Made by a program: the position numbers and the translations under genes. A stretch of DNA of 53,037 nt from Pseudobutyrivibrio ruminis (GTDB taxonomy: Bacteria; Bacillota; Clostridia; Lachnospirales; Lachnospiraceae): assembly GCF_015057245.1 (NCBI RefSeq), contig NZ_SVET01000019.1, forward strand, positions 1-53,037, given 5' to 3'. Position 1 is the stretch's first letter. Every line of letters starts with the position of its first letter. Below, piece after piece: positions 36,110 through 45,101 of the stretch. Below the pieces are notes generated by a model. That model had not been told where the DNA came from. It was given only the letters and a program-made list of their open reading frames with translations, and ran no database searches.

Positions 36110-37123
36110 ATGGCCAATTCATTTGGTATTGATATAGGAACCCAGAATCTTAAGATTTTTAGCGGTTCTAATAATCAAATTACTGACATAAAAAATACTA
36201 TAGCAATCGTTAACAAGAATCAGATGTATTCATATGGTGATGCAGCTTATTCTATGTACGAAAAAGCTCCAGACACAATCAATGTTTCATTCCCAATTGT
36301 TTCTGGTGTTATTGCTGATTTCGATAATATGCAAACTATGCTTTTCGAAGTTATCGAAAAGGACTTAAAGGGCAAGATTAAGGGTAGTGACATTGTTGTT
36401 GCTGTACCTACAGACATTACTGAGGTAGAAAAGAAGGCTTTCTCTGACCTATTTAGCAAGGCAAAGAATAAGCCACATTCTATCAGAGTTTGCGAGAAGC
36501 CTATTGCCAGCGCTATCGGTATGGGACTTGATGTTTCAGAGCCAACAGGTGTTATGGTGGTAGATCTTGGAGCAGATACAACTGAGATTTCTGTTATTTC
36601 CCTTGGTGGCCTCGTTTTATCAGAGCTTCTTCCATTTGGTGGAAATCAGATTGATGAGTCAATCGTTACATACCTTAAGAGAAACTTTAATCTTGTAATT
36701 GGACAAAAGACTGCAAAGCAGCTTAAAGAAGAAATCGGTTCAGCACAGGAGGGAAGAGGACAGAAGCTTACTGTTGTAGGCCGTGATGTAGTTAGCGGTC
36801 TTCCTATCGAGATGGAAGTTGAGAGCGATACAATCTACAACGCTATCAAGAATGATTTAGAGAGCTTCTGCACAAATGTAAAGCTTATCCTTGAAAAAGT
36901 TCCACCAGAGCTTGCAAAGGATATTGTTCACTCTGGTATTTATCTTACTGGTGGTACATCTCAGCTTTATCAATTAACAGATTTATTCTCAGAGGTTACA
37001 AACATTAAGGTTAATGTAATGGATGAGCCACAGGAATCTTGTGTTAGAGGTTTAGGACAGGTTCTTTCAGACTCTAAATACAAAATTTATGGATATAGCA
37101 TGAGGGCAAGGATTTTCAAATAA
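36110..37123 (+). CDS. mreB: Rod-shape actin homologue MreB (divergent)
   Basis: MreB filaments guide the elongation machinery that makes side-wall peptidoglycan. The 337-residue product has actin-fold motifs: phosphate-1 FGIDIGTQNLKIF (5-17), PIVSGVIADFD (62-72), phosphate-2 VVDLGADTTE (150-159) and the adenosine motif GIYLTGGTSQLYQL. It differs from typical MreB in the phosphate-2 loop, where DIGGGTTE is usual, and in the divergent N-terminal 60 residues. Position before mreC and mreD strongly supports the call. GGAGGAAAA precedes the ATG. It overlaps mreC by one base. Confidence 0.92.
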   Translation: MANSFGIDIGTQNLKIFSGSNNQITDIKNTIAIVNKNQMYSYGDAAYSMYEKAPDTINVSFPIVSGVIADFDNMQTMLFEVIEKDLKGKIKGSDIVVAVPTDITEVEKKAFSDLFSKAKNKPHSIRVCEKPIASAIGMGLDVSEPTGVMVVDLGADTTEISVISLGGLVLSELLPFGGNQIDESIVTYLKRNFNLVIGQKTAKQLKEEIGSAQEGRGQKLTVVGRDVVSGLPIEMEVESDTIYNAIKNDLESFCTNVKLILEKVPPELAKDIVHSGIYLTGGTSQLYQLTDLFSEVTNIKVNVMDEPQESCVRGLGQVLSDSKYKIYGYSMRARIFK

Positions 37124-37986
37124 TGAGACAAAGAAAAGCAAATGGCGGTATTCCAAGTAAATATTTGCTAATGATTTTATCTATTGTTTGTATAATGCTT
37201 TTGTTTTTCAGTTATTCAACTGGTTTTTCAGGTGGTCCATTAGAGACAATTGCCAATCATATCTTTATTCCTATGCAAAAGGGTATAGATTACATTGGCA
37301 GCTCTATAGCCATTTCTTCAGCTGATACCAAGACACGTGAGGAATTGGTTGCTGAAAACGAAGAGCTTCAAGCGCAGGTTGATGAGCTTAATTCTACTAT
37401 CAACAATTATGAGCTAAAGCTTAAAGAATTAGATGAATTACAGGAATTATACGAACTAGATCAGACTTACTACGACTATGAGACAACTGGTGCCAGAATC
37501 ATCGGCAAAGGCACATCTAATTGGTTCAATACATTTACTATTGATAAAGGTACCAAGGATGGAATAGAGGTAGATATGAACGTTATCGCAGATGGCGGTC
37601 TTGTTGGTATCGTCACTTCTGTTGGAGATTCTTATGCAGTTGTTCGCGCAATCATAGATGACACTTCTAATGTTAGCGCAACTATATCATCTACCGAAGA
37701 TAACTGTATTGTTTCAGGTTCTCTTGAGAACATGACAGCCAGCAATCTTATCTTGTTTTCAGATTTGGATGATGACGAAGATAAGGTAGCTATTGGTGAT
37801 GTTATCGTTACATCTAACATTTCTGACAAATATCTTCCAGGATTGATGATAGGCTATGTTTCATCTGTATCTTTGGATGAAAATGAGCTTACTAAATCTG
37901 GAACAGTCACACCTGTTGTAGATTTTAAGCATTTATCTAATGTCCTTGTTATTAAGCAGATAAAGGAGTCATACGAAAGTGAGTGA
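37123..37986 (+). CDS. mreC: Rod shape-determining protein MreC
   Basis: MreC activates PBP2-RodA from the outer face of the membrane. The 287 residues have one N-terminal membrane helix (about 14-33), a coiled coil (about 72-110, with repeated Leu/Glu heptads) and the beta-rich MreC domain (about 120-280) with IGKGTSNWFNTFTIDKGTKDGIEVDMNVI and GGLVGIVTSVG. The ATG overlaps the mreB stop. mreD begins before the mreC stop, so translation is coupled. Confidence 0.95.
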   Translation: MRQRKANGGIPSKYLLMILSIVCIMLLFFSYSTGFSGGPLETIANHIFIPMQKGIDYIGSSIAISSADTKTREELVAENEELQAQVDELNSTINNYELKLKELDELQELYELDQTYYDYETTGARIIGKGTSNWFNTFTIDKGTKDGIEVDMNVIADGGLVGIVTSVGDSYAVVRAIIDDTSNVSATISSTEDNCIVSGSLENMTASNLILFSDLDDDEDKVAIGDVIVTSNISDKYLPGLMIGYVSSVSLDENELTKSGTVTPVVDFKHLSNVLVIKQIKESYESE

Positions 37987-38524
37987 TTTTAAGCAATATT
38001 TAAAGAAAATATTGATTATAGCCCTTGTCATTTATGTATGCTTCTTACTGCAGACAAGTGTTTTTTCTAGATATAGACTTGCAGGTGTTACACCTAATGT
38101 CTTGATTTGTGTGGTATCTACTTACGGCTTTATGAAAGGCCGTAAATACGGTATCCTCATTGGCTTTTTTGTAGGTATTCTTTTGGATATCTTTTCAGGC
38201 GGACTCTTTGGTATGTACGCACTGATTTATATGTATATAGGTCTTTTAAATGGCCTCTTTAAAAAGCAGTTCTTTGGTGACGATTTACGTCTTCCAATGA
38301 TTCTTATTGGGACAAGTGATTTAATCTATGGCGTTGCCACTTATCTCACTTTGTTTGCAATCAGATCTCAGTATGATTTTTCTTATTATCTTTTGAATAT
38401 CATTTTACCTGAGGTTGTTTACACTTTACTTGTATCCATTTTTGTTTATTATGCAATTCTTCACATAAACAATTGGGTCGAAAAACTAGAAAAGAAAGGT
38501 TCTGATAGAATTGGATATTATTAA
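37979..38524 (+). CDS. mreD: Rod shape-determining protein MreD
   Basis: The 181-residue protein has about five membrane helices and no large soluble part, as in MreD, which assembles with MreC in the elongasome. The PNVLICVVSTYGFMKGRKYGILIGFFVGILLDI segment is characteristic of the family. The start is GTG 37979 with AAGGAG at 37963-37968; it overlaps mreC by 8 bases. The downstream PBP2 gene starts 14 bases before its stop. Confidence 0.92.
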   Translation: MSDFKQYLKKILIIALVIYVCFLLQTSVFSRYRLAGVTPNVLICVVSTYGFMKGRKYGILIGFFVGILLDIFSGGLFGMYALIYMYIGLLNGLFKKQFFGDDLRLPMILIGTSDLIYGVATYLTLFAIRSQYDFSYYLLNIILPEVVYTLLVSIFVYYAILHINNWVEKLEKKGSDRIGYY

Positions 38525-41354
38525 GGACTTTTTTGAAAATGCATTTTCTTCACGTATTCGCGTGGTTATAGTAGCAATGATTGCCTTTGCTGCTATTCTT
38601 ATTTCACGTCTTTTTTATTTGCAAATATTAAATGGTAGTGAATATCAGGATAATTACAATTTAAAACTTGAAAAGACTGAATCAATTGCAGCTACAAGAG
38701 GAAATATATACGATAGAAACGGCAATTTGCTGGCTTATAATGAGCTGGTATACGCCGTTACTATTCAGGATACTGGAACTTATTCTTCTACAACAGAGAG
38801 AAGCCAGTCGTTAAATACAGAAATTGCTGAAATCATTTCTAAGCTTGAAAGCAATGGGGATACCATTGATAACGATTTTGGAATTTATATTGACTCATCA
38901 GGTTCATTCCAGTTTTTAAGTTCCGGCTCTGCGTTACAGCGTTTTAGAGCTGATATATTTGGCAAGAATAGCGTTGATGATTTGGAATATAACGAAAAGC
39001 TTGGAATAGACGAAGCAACTGCAACAGCTGGTCAGATTGTTGAATATCTTGAAGGCGAAAAAGTTTACAATATCTCTGATGAGTATTCTAAAAAGCTTCG
39101 TTATGAAATCATGGTTGTTCGCTACAATATGGGCCAGAATTCATATCAGAAATATATCTCTACAGTTATTGCATCAGATGTTTCTGATGAATCAGTTGCA
39201 TTCATTAAGGAAAATATTAACGAGCTTACTGGTGTAGATGTAGAACAAAAGTCCCTTCGTCGTTACGTAGACAGCGAATACTTTGCTCATATTATTGGAT
39301 ATACTGGTCAGATTTCCACTTCAGAATATAAAGAGCTTTCTGCCACAGATAGTACCGTCGAAACAACAGATATAGTTGGTAAATCAGGTATTGAAAAATA
39401 TATGAATGATTATCTTTCTGGTACAAAGGGCTTTGAAACTTTGTACGTTGATAGTGTAGGTAATACTATCGCAGAGGGAGATTACCAGGCGGCTGTTTCC
39501 GGAAATGACGTTTATCTGTCTATTGATATGGATTTACAAAAGGCAGCTTATATTCTCTTGGAGCAGGAGATTGCAGGTATTCTATATTCAAAGATTCAAA
39601 ACATCAAAGAGTACAGCACAACATCTTCAAGTGATGTAGTTGTACCAATCTACGATGTTTATTATTCTTTGATAAAAAATGGAATCATCGATATTAACGC
39701 ATTTTCTGATCCTAATGCATCACAGACTGAAAAGGATGTTTTGAGTGCATACGAGGTTAAAGAAAAAGAGGTTTTGGCTACTTTAAAGAGTCAGCTAAAG
39801 GCTTCTAATGAGACTGTTTATAATCAGCTTCCTGAAGAGTACCAGGCCTATTCTACTTATATCGTTACTACACTTAAGAGCCTTGGTATTTTTGACGCTA
39901 GCGCTATTGATACTTCTTCAGATGTACAGACAAGCTGGACATCAGAGGAGATGGCTGTAAACAAATACCTTATCTATGCAATCGAGCAGAACTGGATTGA
40001 TATTACCAAGTACGAATCAGAAGCAAAGTACGCTGATACAGATGAGCTTTACTCTGATTTAATTGATTATATAATCGATTACCTTTCAACTGATACTTCA
40101 TTCCAAAAGCTAGTTTATAAGTACCTTCTTTTGGATGATAATATTTCTGGAAGCCAGCTTTGTTTGATTTTATATGAGCAGGGTGTCCTTTCTAAGGAAG
40201 ATGATGAGGATTACACCAAGCTTGCAGGAGGCCAAATTACAGCATATGAATTTATGCTTTCAAAGATTAAGTCTTTGGAAATCACACCAGGTCAGCTTGC
40301 CCTTGATCCTTGTTCAGGTTCAACTGTTCTTATCGATGTAAAAACAGGTGAAGTTCTAGCGATGGTTACTTATCCTGGCTATGATAACAACAAGCTTGCT
40401 AATTCTGTAGATGCAGACTATTATTCGTACCTTACAAATAGTGCGGCTAATCCTTTGTATAACTACGCTACTCAGCAGAGAACAGCCCCTGGTTCTACAT
40501 TCAAGATTGTCAGCTCTACAGCAGGTTTGGCAGAAAATGTTATTACTACAACTTCTGAAATCGTCGATTTAGGACAATACACTAAGGTATCAAATAATCC
40601 TAAGTGTTGGATTTATCCAAGTAATCACGGTAGCATCAATGTTTCTGAAGCAATCAGAGATTCTTGTAACTATTTCTTCTATGAAGTTGGTTGGAGATTA
40701 GCTGGTGGTGATGGCGCTTATGATGACGCCACTGGTATTGATAAGATTACAGAATATGCATCGCTATACGGATTAGATGAGACTACTGGAATTGAAATAG
40801 AAGAAAACTCACCTCATATTGCTACAGAGTATCCTGTTATGGCTGCTATCGGTCAGTCAGATAACAACTACACCACAATTGGTTTAGCAAGATATGCTGC
40901 AGCTATTGCAAGCGAGGGAACAGTATACAACCTTACACTTCTTGATAGTGTGAGAGACGCTGATGGAAATGTTATTGAAAGCTATAGTCCTTCAGTTAGA
41001 AATCAGATAGATGTACTTAATGCATCAGAATGGGATGCTATACATTATGGTATGAGAATGGTGTGCGAGTCGCTTTCATCATTTAACGGATTTTCTGTTG
41101 AAGTTGCAGGTAAGACTGGTACTGCTCAGCAGGTTGCATCTCGTCCTAACCACGCTTTATTTATAGGCTTTGCACCATATAGTGATCCAGAGATTTCTAT
41201 CGCTACACGTATTGCTTATGGTTATACATCACATAATGCTGCCGAGGTTTCAAAGGATATTTTGGCTTATTACTTTGGTGTATCTGCAACAGAAGACTTA
41301 CTTAGTGGTGAGGCTAGCACTGTTTCAAATTCAGAAAATGAATTTACAGATTAA
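38511..41354 (+). CDS. mrdA: Penicillin-binding protein 2 (elongation transpeptidase)
   Basis: This class B PBP cross-links peptidoglycan with RodA during elongation. It is 947 residues long, well above the roughly 650-750 common in the family. Parts: membrane anchor (about 16-35), dimerisation domain with TRGNIYDRNGNLLAYN (about 62-77), and transpeptidase with STFK (Ser662), SCN (718-720) and KTG (868-870). About 230 residues rich in Asp, Ser and Tyr (about 360-590) are inserted before the catalytic domain. The start is TTG 38511, since no in-frame ATG or GTG fits; the purine-rich AAGAAAGG upstream serves as ribosome site. The gene follows mreD and precedes minC. Confidence 0.93.
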   Translation: MDIIKDFFENAFSSRIRVVIVAMIAFAAILISRLFYLQILNGSEYQDNYNLKLEKTESIAATRGNIYDRNGNLLAYNELVYAVTIQDTGTYSSTTERSQSLNTEIAEIISKLESNGDTIDNDFGIYIDSSGSFQFLSSGSALQRFRADIFGKNSVDDLEYNEKLGIDEATATAGQIVEYLEGEKVYNISDEYSKKLRYEIMVVRYNMGQNSYQKYISTVIASDVSDESVAFIKENINELTGVDVEQKSLRRYVDSEYFAHIIGYTGQISTSEYKELSATDSTVETTDIVGKSGIEKYMNDYLSGTKGFETLYVDSVGNTIAEGDYQAAVSGNDVYLSIDMDLQKAAYILLEQEIAGILYSKIQNIKEYSTTSSSDVVVPIYDVYYSLIKNGIIDINAFSDPNASQTEKDVLSAYEVKEKEVLATLKSQLKASNETVYNQLPEEYQAYSTYIVTTLKSLGIFDASAIDTSSDVQTSWTSEEMAVNKYLIYAIEQNWIDITKYESEAKYADTDELYSDLIDYIIDYLSTDTSFQKLVYKYLLLDDNISGSQLCLILYEQGVLSKEDDEDYTKLAGGQITAYEFMLSKIKSLEITPGQLALDPCSGSTVLIDVKTGEVLAMVTYPGYDNNKLANSVDADYYSYLTNSAANPLYNYATQQRTAPGSTFKIVSSTAGLAENVITTTSEIVDLGQYTKVSNNPKCWIYPSNHGSINVSEAIRDSCNYFFYEVGWRLAGGDGAYDDATGIDKITEYASLYGLDETTGIEIEENSPHIATEYPVMAAIGQSDNNYTTIGLARYAAAIASEGTVYNLTLLDSVRDADGNVIESYSPSVRNQIDVLNASEWDAIHYGMRMVCESLSSFNGFSVEVAGKTGTAQQVASRPNHALFIGFAPYSDPEISIATRIAYGYTSHNAAEVSKDILAYYFGVSATEDLLSGEASTVSNSENEFTD

Positions 41355-41386
41355 AATACTTTTTAACAATAAAGGGAGATAATATT

Positions 41387-42070
41387 ATGAGTAATGACCC
41401 AGTCATTTTAAAAAGTAATAAATATGGATTAACTCTTCAATTGGATGCGACTATTCCATTCGAAGACCTTGTAAGAGCTGTTTGCAAAAAGTTTGCTCAG
41501 TCTGCCGATTTCTTCGGTGAGACTGAGATGATTTTGGAAACTCAGGGTAGAGAGCTTTCTGCCGAAGAGGGAATGGTTATTATTCAAGCTATTGAGCTTA
41601 ATTCTAAAATCAAAATTATCCTTATTCATGAAAAAAATGAACTCAAGGATACAAGAATGCTTGGTCAGATAGATAAATTCTATTCTGATGAGATTTTCGA
41701 AAACGCCAAAATCATTAGAGGCTCAGTTATGAAGAATGATTCAATTACTTCGGATTCAAGCCTTGTTATACTTGGAGATGTAAAGTCTAAGGCATCAGTT
41801 CAGGCTAAGGGCAATATTATTGTTTTAGGCGCTTTAGAAGGAGCAGCCTATGCTGGATATCCAGACAACACTGGATGCTATATAGCAACTGGTCTTTTAG
41901 ATAGCAACAACATTCAGATTGGTACTGTTAATGGCGCTATTAGAATTCAGGAAAAATGGTCTTTTAGAGTTCATAAGAAAGAGATAGAGCCTATGGGCGT
42001 ATCTGTATGGAATAGAGAGCTCTTAGCTGAGCCTCTTAGCAGTGGATTACTTAGAAGGATTAAAAATTAA
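41387..42070 (+). CDS. minC: Septum site-determining protein MinC
   Basis: MinC blocks FtsZ ring assembly away from mid-cell. The 227 residues have a MinC N-terminal domain (about 1-100, FtsZ-binding) and the C-terminal right-handed beta helix (about 105-215) with SLVILGDVKSKASVQAKGNIIVLGALEGAAYAG, the usual MinD- and FtsZ-contact face. AAGGGAG precedes the ATG. MinC normally needs MinD for membrane recruitment, yet here the stop overlaps the rodA start by one base and no minD or minE follows. Confidence 0.92.
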   Translation: MSNDPVILKSNKYGLTLQLDATIPFEDLVRAVCKKFAQSADFFGETEMILETQGRELSAEEGMVIIQAIELNSKIKIILIHEKNELKDTRMLGQIDKFYSDEIFENAKIIRGSVMKNDSITSDSSLVILGDVKSKASVQAKGNIIVLGALEGAAYAGYPDNTGCYIATGLLDSNNIQIGTVNGAIRIQEKWSFRVHKKEIEPMGVSVWNRELLAEPLSSGLLRRIKN

Positions 42071-43185
42071 TGTTTCACAATTATAAGTTTAAAAATCTCG
42101 ATGTAAAGTTAATAATTGCTGTTATTACTCTTACCATTATTGGTATTTTCGTTATTGGAAGTGCAAATGAAGCAAATCAGCAAAAGCAGATTTTAGGAAT
42201 GATTTTGGGAATCTTTGTAATGGCTGGTATGGCGCTGTTAGACTATGATTTCCTGTTACATTTTCATTGGGTATATTATTTCCTTGTATTAGGCCTATTG
42301 GCATCTGTTTTGCTTTTTGGTGAAAAATCAGGTGGTGCTACACGTTGGATTGATGTTGGTATCAGATTCCAGCCTTCTGAGTTGGCTAAGATTTTGCTTA
42401 TTCTGTTTTTTGCATGGTTCTTTATGATGCATGAAGAAGATATTAATAAGCCAAAAACTTTAGCTATAACAATTGTATTATCAATGTTTCCACTACTTTT
42501 GATTGAAAAAGAACCAGATTTATCAACCACAATTGTCACAATGATGATTATTTGTGTTATGATATTTGTAACGGGAGTTAGTTACAAGTTAGTAGGAGCA
42601 ATCTTAGGTGTTACTGTACCTGGTATTGCATTATTACTGTTTCTTGTAACAAGAGAAGGTCAGACGATTCTTGATGAATATCAGGGTCTTAGAATCCTTG
42701 CATGGCTCAAGCCTGATGAATATCCTGCAAGCTCATATCAGCAGCAGAATTCTATCATGGCCATTGGTTCAGGCCAGCTATTGGGAAAAGGTCTTGGAAA
42801 TCAGGCGTTTGACTCGGTTAAAAACGGAAATTATATTTCTGAACCTCATACAGATTTTATTTTTGCCGTAGCGGGAGAAGAGTTAGGTTTTGTTGGTTCG
42901 GCACTTATAATAATACTTATATTTTTTATAACTATCGAAATACTAATGATAGCTAAGAATGCAAAGGACATTGCTGGCAAGCTTATCTGCATAGGTATGG
43001 CTGCCCTTATTGGATTCCAGAGCTTTGTTAATATTTGCGTTGTTACAGGCTTAATGCCAAATACAGGTTTGCCATTGCCATTTGTAAGTTATGGTTTGAC
43101 TTCACTTGTGACGATTTATTTTGGTATAGGTATTGTTTTAAATGTAGGGCTTCAGTCCAAAAATAACAATGGGAGGCTTTTTTAA
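42070..43185 (+). CDS. rodA: Peptidoglycan glycosyltransferase RodA (SEDS family)
   Basis: RodA polymerises glycan strands from lipid II as partner of PBP2. The 371 residues form about ten membrane helices. The SEDS hallmarks GGATRWIDVGIRFQPSELAKI (about 93-113), the extracellular loop segment QQNSIMAIGSGQLLGKGLG near 225 and FIFAVAGEELGF near 265 are present, as is GLMPNTGLPLPFVSYG near the C-terminus. It starts inside the minC stop. The catalytic Asp of SEDS proteins probably lies in the large loop after helix 7, but I did not fix its number. Confidence 0.95.
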   Translation: MFHNYKFKNLDVKLIIAVITLTIIGIFVIGSANEANQQKQILGMILGIFVMAGMALLDYDFLLHFHWVYYFLVLGLLASVLLFGEKSGGATRWIDVGIRFQPSELAKILLILFFAWFFMMHEEDINKPKTLAITIVLSMFPLLLIEKEPDLSTTIVTMMIICVMIFVTGVSYKLVGAILGVTVPGIALLLFLVTREGQTILDEYQGLRILAWLKPDEYPASSYQQQNSIMAIGSGQLLGKGLGNQAFDSVKNGNYISEPHTDFIFAVAGEELGFVGSALIIILIFFITIEILMIAKNAKDIAGKLICIGMAALIGFQSFVNICVVTGLMPNTGLPLPFVSYGLTSLVTIYFGIGIVLNVGLQSKNNNGRLF

Positions 43186-43581
43186 ATGAATATTGGTTTG
43201 GTAGCACACGACTCTAAGAAGAAGCTTATGCAAAATTTCTGTATTGCTTACAGAGGTATTCTTAGCAAGAACGAAATTTTTGCAACAGGTACTACTGGAA
43301 GACTTGTAGAGGAAGTTACTAATCTTAGTGTACATAAATACTTAGCTGGACATTTAGGTGGCACACAGCAATTAGGTGCTCAGATTGAGCAGAATGAGAT
43401 TGATTTGGTTATTTTCCTTAGAGATCCACTTACTGTTAAGTCTCATGAGCCTGATGTTAATAACATTGTTCGTATATGCGATGCTAATAACATCCCTCTT
43501 GCTACAAATTTAGCAACAGCTGAGTTACTTATTAAATCACTTGATAGAGGAGATCTTGAGTGGCGTGAGATGTATAAATAA
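43186..43581 (+). CDS. mgsA: Methylglyoxal synthase-like protein with altered catalytic residue
   Basis: Methylglyoxal synthase turns dihydroxyacetone phosphate into methylglyoxal and phosphate. The 131 residues align along their length with the family: VAHDSKK (6-12), ATGTTGRL (33-40), FLRDPLTVKSHEPDV and PLATNLATAELL. In E. coli MgsA the catalytic base is Asp71 in GGDQQ. Here that motif is GGTQQ with Thr60, and the preceding Pro is His (HLGG). The second conserved Asp (in RDPL) is kept. Activity is therefore uncertain. The gene begins directly after the rodA stop and overlaps the carboxypeptidase gene. Confidence 0.9.
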   Translation: MNIGLVAHDSKKKLMQNFCIAYRGILSKNEIFATGTTGRLVEEVTNLSVHKYLAGHLGGTQQLGAQIEQNEIDLVIFLRDPLTVKSHEPDVNNIVRICDANNIPLATNLATAELLIKSLDRGDLEWREMYK

Positions 43582-44545
43582 ATTATTAAGCTTTATACTG
43601 ATTATTTGTATATCTTTACCATTTGTTGCATGTGGCAACACCACAGAATCGGTTACATCCTATCAGATGTATGATACTTCCTTTACATACGGTATCACAC
43701 ATAATGGTTCTACATCTAATGTTCAGTTATTTGCTAAGAATCTGTGTGTTGCTGGTACAGATGATTTAGGAACTTCAGCAGTAGATTCACAGGTGGCTGG
43801 CGCTGCAGGTGCTTTCAATACTACAGAGCAATCAGTGGTATATGCACAGTCATTACATGAAAAAATGTATCCTGCATCTACTACCAAGATTTTAACGGCT
43901 TATATAGCTTGTTTATATGGTAATTTAGATGATTATTATACGGTAAGCGCAAATGCAGTTGATCAAGCTAGCGATTCATCAGTTATTAATCTTAAAGAAG
44001 GGGATGTAATTTCCCTGAGAGATTTGCTATATGGTTTGATGCTTAGGTCTGGAAATGATGCTGCTGTTGCTATTGCAGAAGGAATCAGCGGCGATGTAGA
44101 TACATTTGCGGCTCTTATGAATAGCACAGCCAAATCTCTTGGCGCAACAAATTCAAATTTTGTTACTCCTAATGGTTTGCATGATGAAAACCATTACACA
44201 ACTGTTTATGATATGTATTTAATATTAAATGCAGCTATGGCTAATGAACAGTTCTATACTATTTTTACAGCAAGCACATACACGGCTAGCTATACAAGTG
44301 GTGGAGAAGCAAAGACTCAGGAGTGGAAGACCACAAATCAATACATTACTGGAAATGTAAATACACCTTCAGGCTTCACTATTTTAGGTGGTAAAACTGG
44401 TACAACAGGAGCTGCAGGCTATTGCTTGGTTCTTCTTTCGGAAAATGAAGACCACGACAAAATAATATCGATTGTTTTTAACGCAGATTGTCGTTCTAAT
44501 TTATATCTGCTCATGAATGAAATACTTAGTAACTATTGCCTATAA
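43565..44545 (+). CDS. D-alanyl-D-alanine carboxypeptidase (serine-type PBP, S11 family)
   Basis: The enzyme removes the terminal D-Ala from peptidoglycan stem peptides. With start GTG 43565 it has 326 residues and begins MRCINKLLSFILII, a signal peptide ending in FVACG, a lipobox that suggests lipid anchoring. The catalytic motifs are STTK (Ser105), SGN near 160 and KTG (277-279), in the DacA/DacF arrangement. The usual C-terminal beta domain and amphipathic anchor are absent, consistent with a lipoprotein. GAGGAG at 43547-43552 supports the start; upstream TTG codons are too close or earlier. It overlaps mgsA by 17 bases. Confidence 0.88.
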   Translation: MRCINKLLSFILIICISLPFVACGNTTESVTSYQMYDTSFTYGITHNGSTSNVQLFAKNLCVAGTDDLGTSAVDSQVAGAAGAFNTTEQSVVYAQSLHEKMYPASTTKILTAYIACLYGNLDDYYTVSANAVDQASDSSVINLKEGDVISLRDLLYGLMLRSGNDAAVAIAEGISGDVDTFAALMNSTAKSLGATNSNFVTPNGLHDENHYTTVYDMYLILNAAMANEQFYTIFTASTYTASYTSGGEAKTQEWKTTNQYITGNVNTPSGFTILGGKTGTTGAAGYCLVLLSENEDHDKIISIVFNADCRSNLYLLMNEILSNYCL

Positions 44546-44623
44546 TTTGGCATTTAGTATTTAGGTTTTAACAGCATTATGTTAAAATTGATGTAACTAA
44601 AAATTTAAGGGAGGTATTTTGAC

Positions 44624-45046
44624 ATGGTGGAAATTATTTCAGGCGAAAAGGGTAAAGGCAAGACAAAGTATTTACTTGACAAGGTTAACAGTGATGTCAA
44701 AAAGGTTGACGGATCTGTTGTTTACATTGACAAGAATACGAAGCACATGTACGAACTTGATTCGAAGATTCGATTGATAAACATGGGGGATTATCCAGTT
44801 GAATCTACAGATGAGTTTTTAGGTTTCCTTAGTGGAGTTTTATCTCAGAATGCGGATATTCAAGAAGTATTTCTTGATAGTTTTCTTACTGTTTCCTACG
44901 TTGATTCATCAGACGGTCTTAATGTAGCCCTTAATAAGCTTGATAAGATTTGCAACATGTATGATGTTAAATTCGTTTTATCAGTTAGTAAAAATGAAAA
45001 GGATTTGCCAGAAAATGCGAAAGGCAAAATCATTATCTCTTTATAA
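44624..45046 (+). CDS. Small P-loop-like protein of unknown function
   Basis: I cannot name this 140-residue protein. It begins MVEIISGEKGKGKTKYLLDKV, where GEKGKGKT (7-14) fits a Walker A loop, and IQEVFLDSF near residue 85-93 resembles a Walker B strand. There is no membrane segment or signal peptide. The size would allow only a minimal NTPase core, so nucleotide binding is possible but unproven. AAGGGAGG precedes the ATG. It stands between the wall cluster and the HlyD-like gene, with a hairpin after it. Confidence 0.7.
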   Translation: MVEIISGEKGKGKTKYLLDKVNSDVKKVDGSVVYIDKNTKHMYELDSKIRLINMGDYPVESTDEFLGFLSGVLSQNADIQEVFLDSFLTVSYVDSSDGLNVALNKLDKICNMYDVKFVLSVSKNEKDLPENAKGKIIISL

Positions 45047-45060
45047 TTAATGAGTATATT

Positions 45061-45087
45061 AGGGCACGGTTTGCGTGCCCTATAATT
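45061..45087 (+). terminator. Hairpin terminator after the P-loop-like gene
   Basis: AGGGCACG (45061-45068) pairs perfectly with CGTGCCCT (45074-45081) around a 5-base loop. The following TATAATT is only moderately T-rich and also reads as a -10 box. Confidence 0.65.
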
Positions 45088-45101
45088 ATGTTAGACAATA
45101 T

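Noticed and set aside
45075..45101. GTG as start of the HlyD-like gene
   Set aside because: It is inside the stem of the preceding terminator; the added residues are not signal- or family-like.
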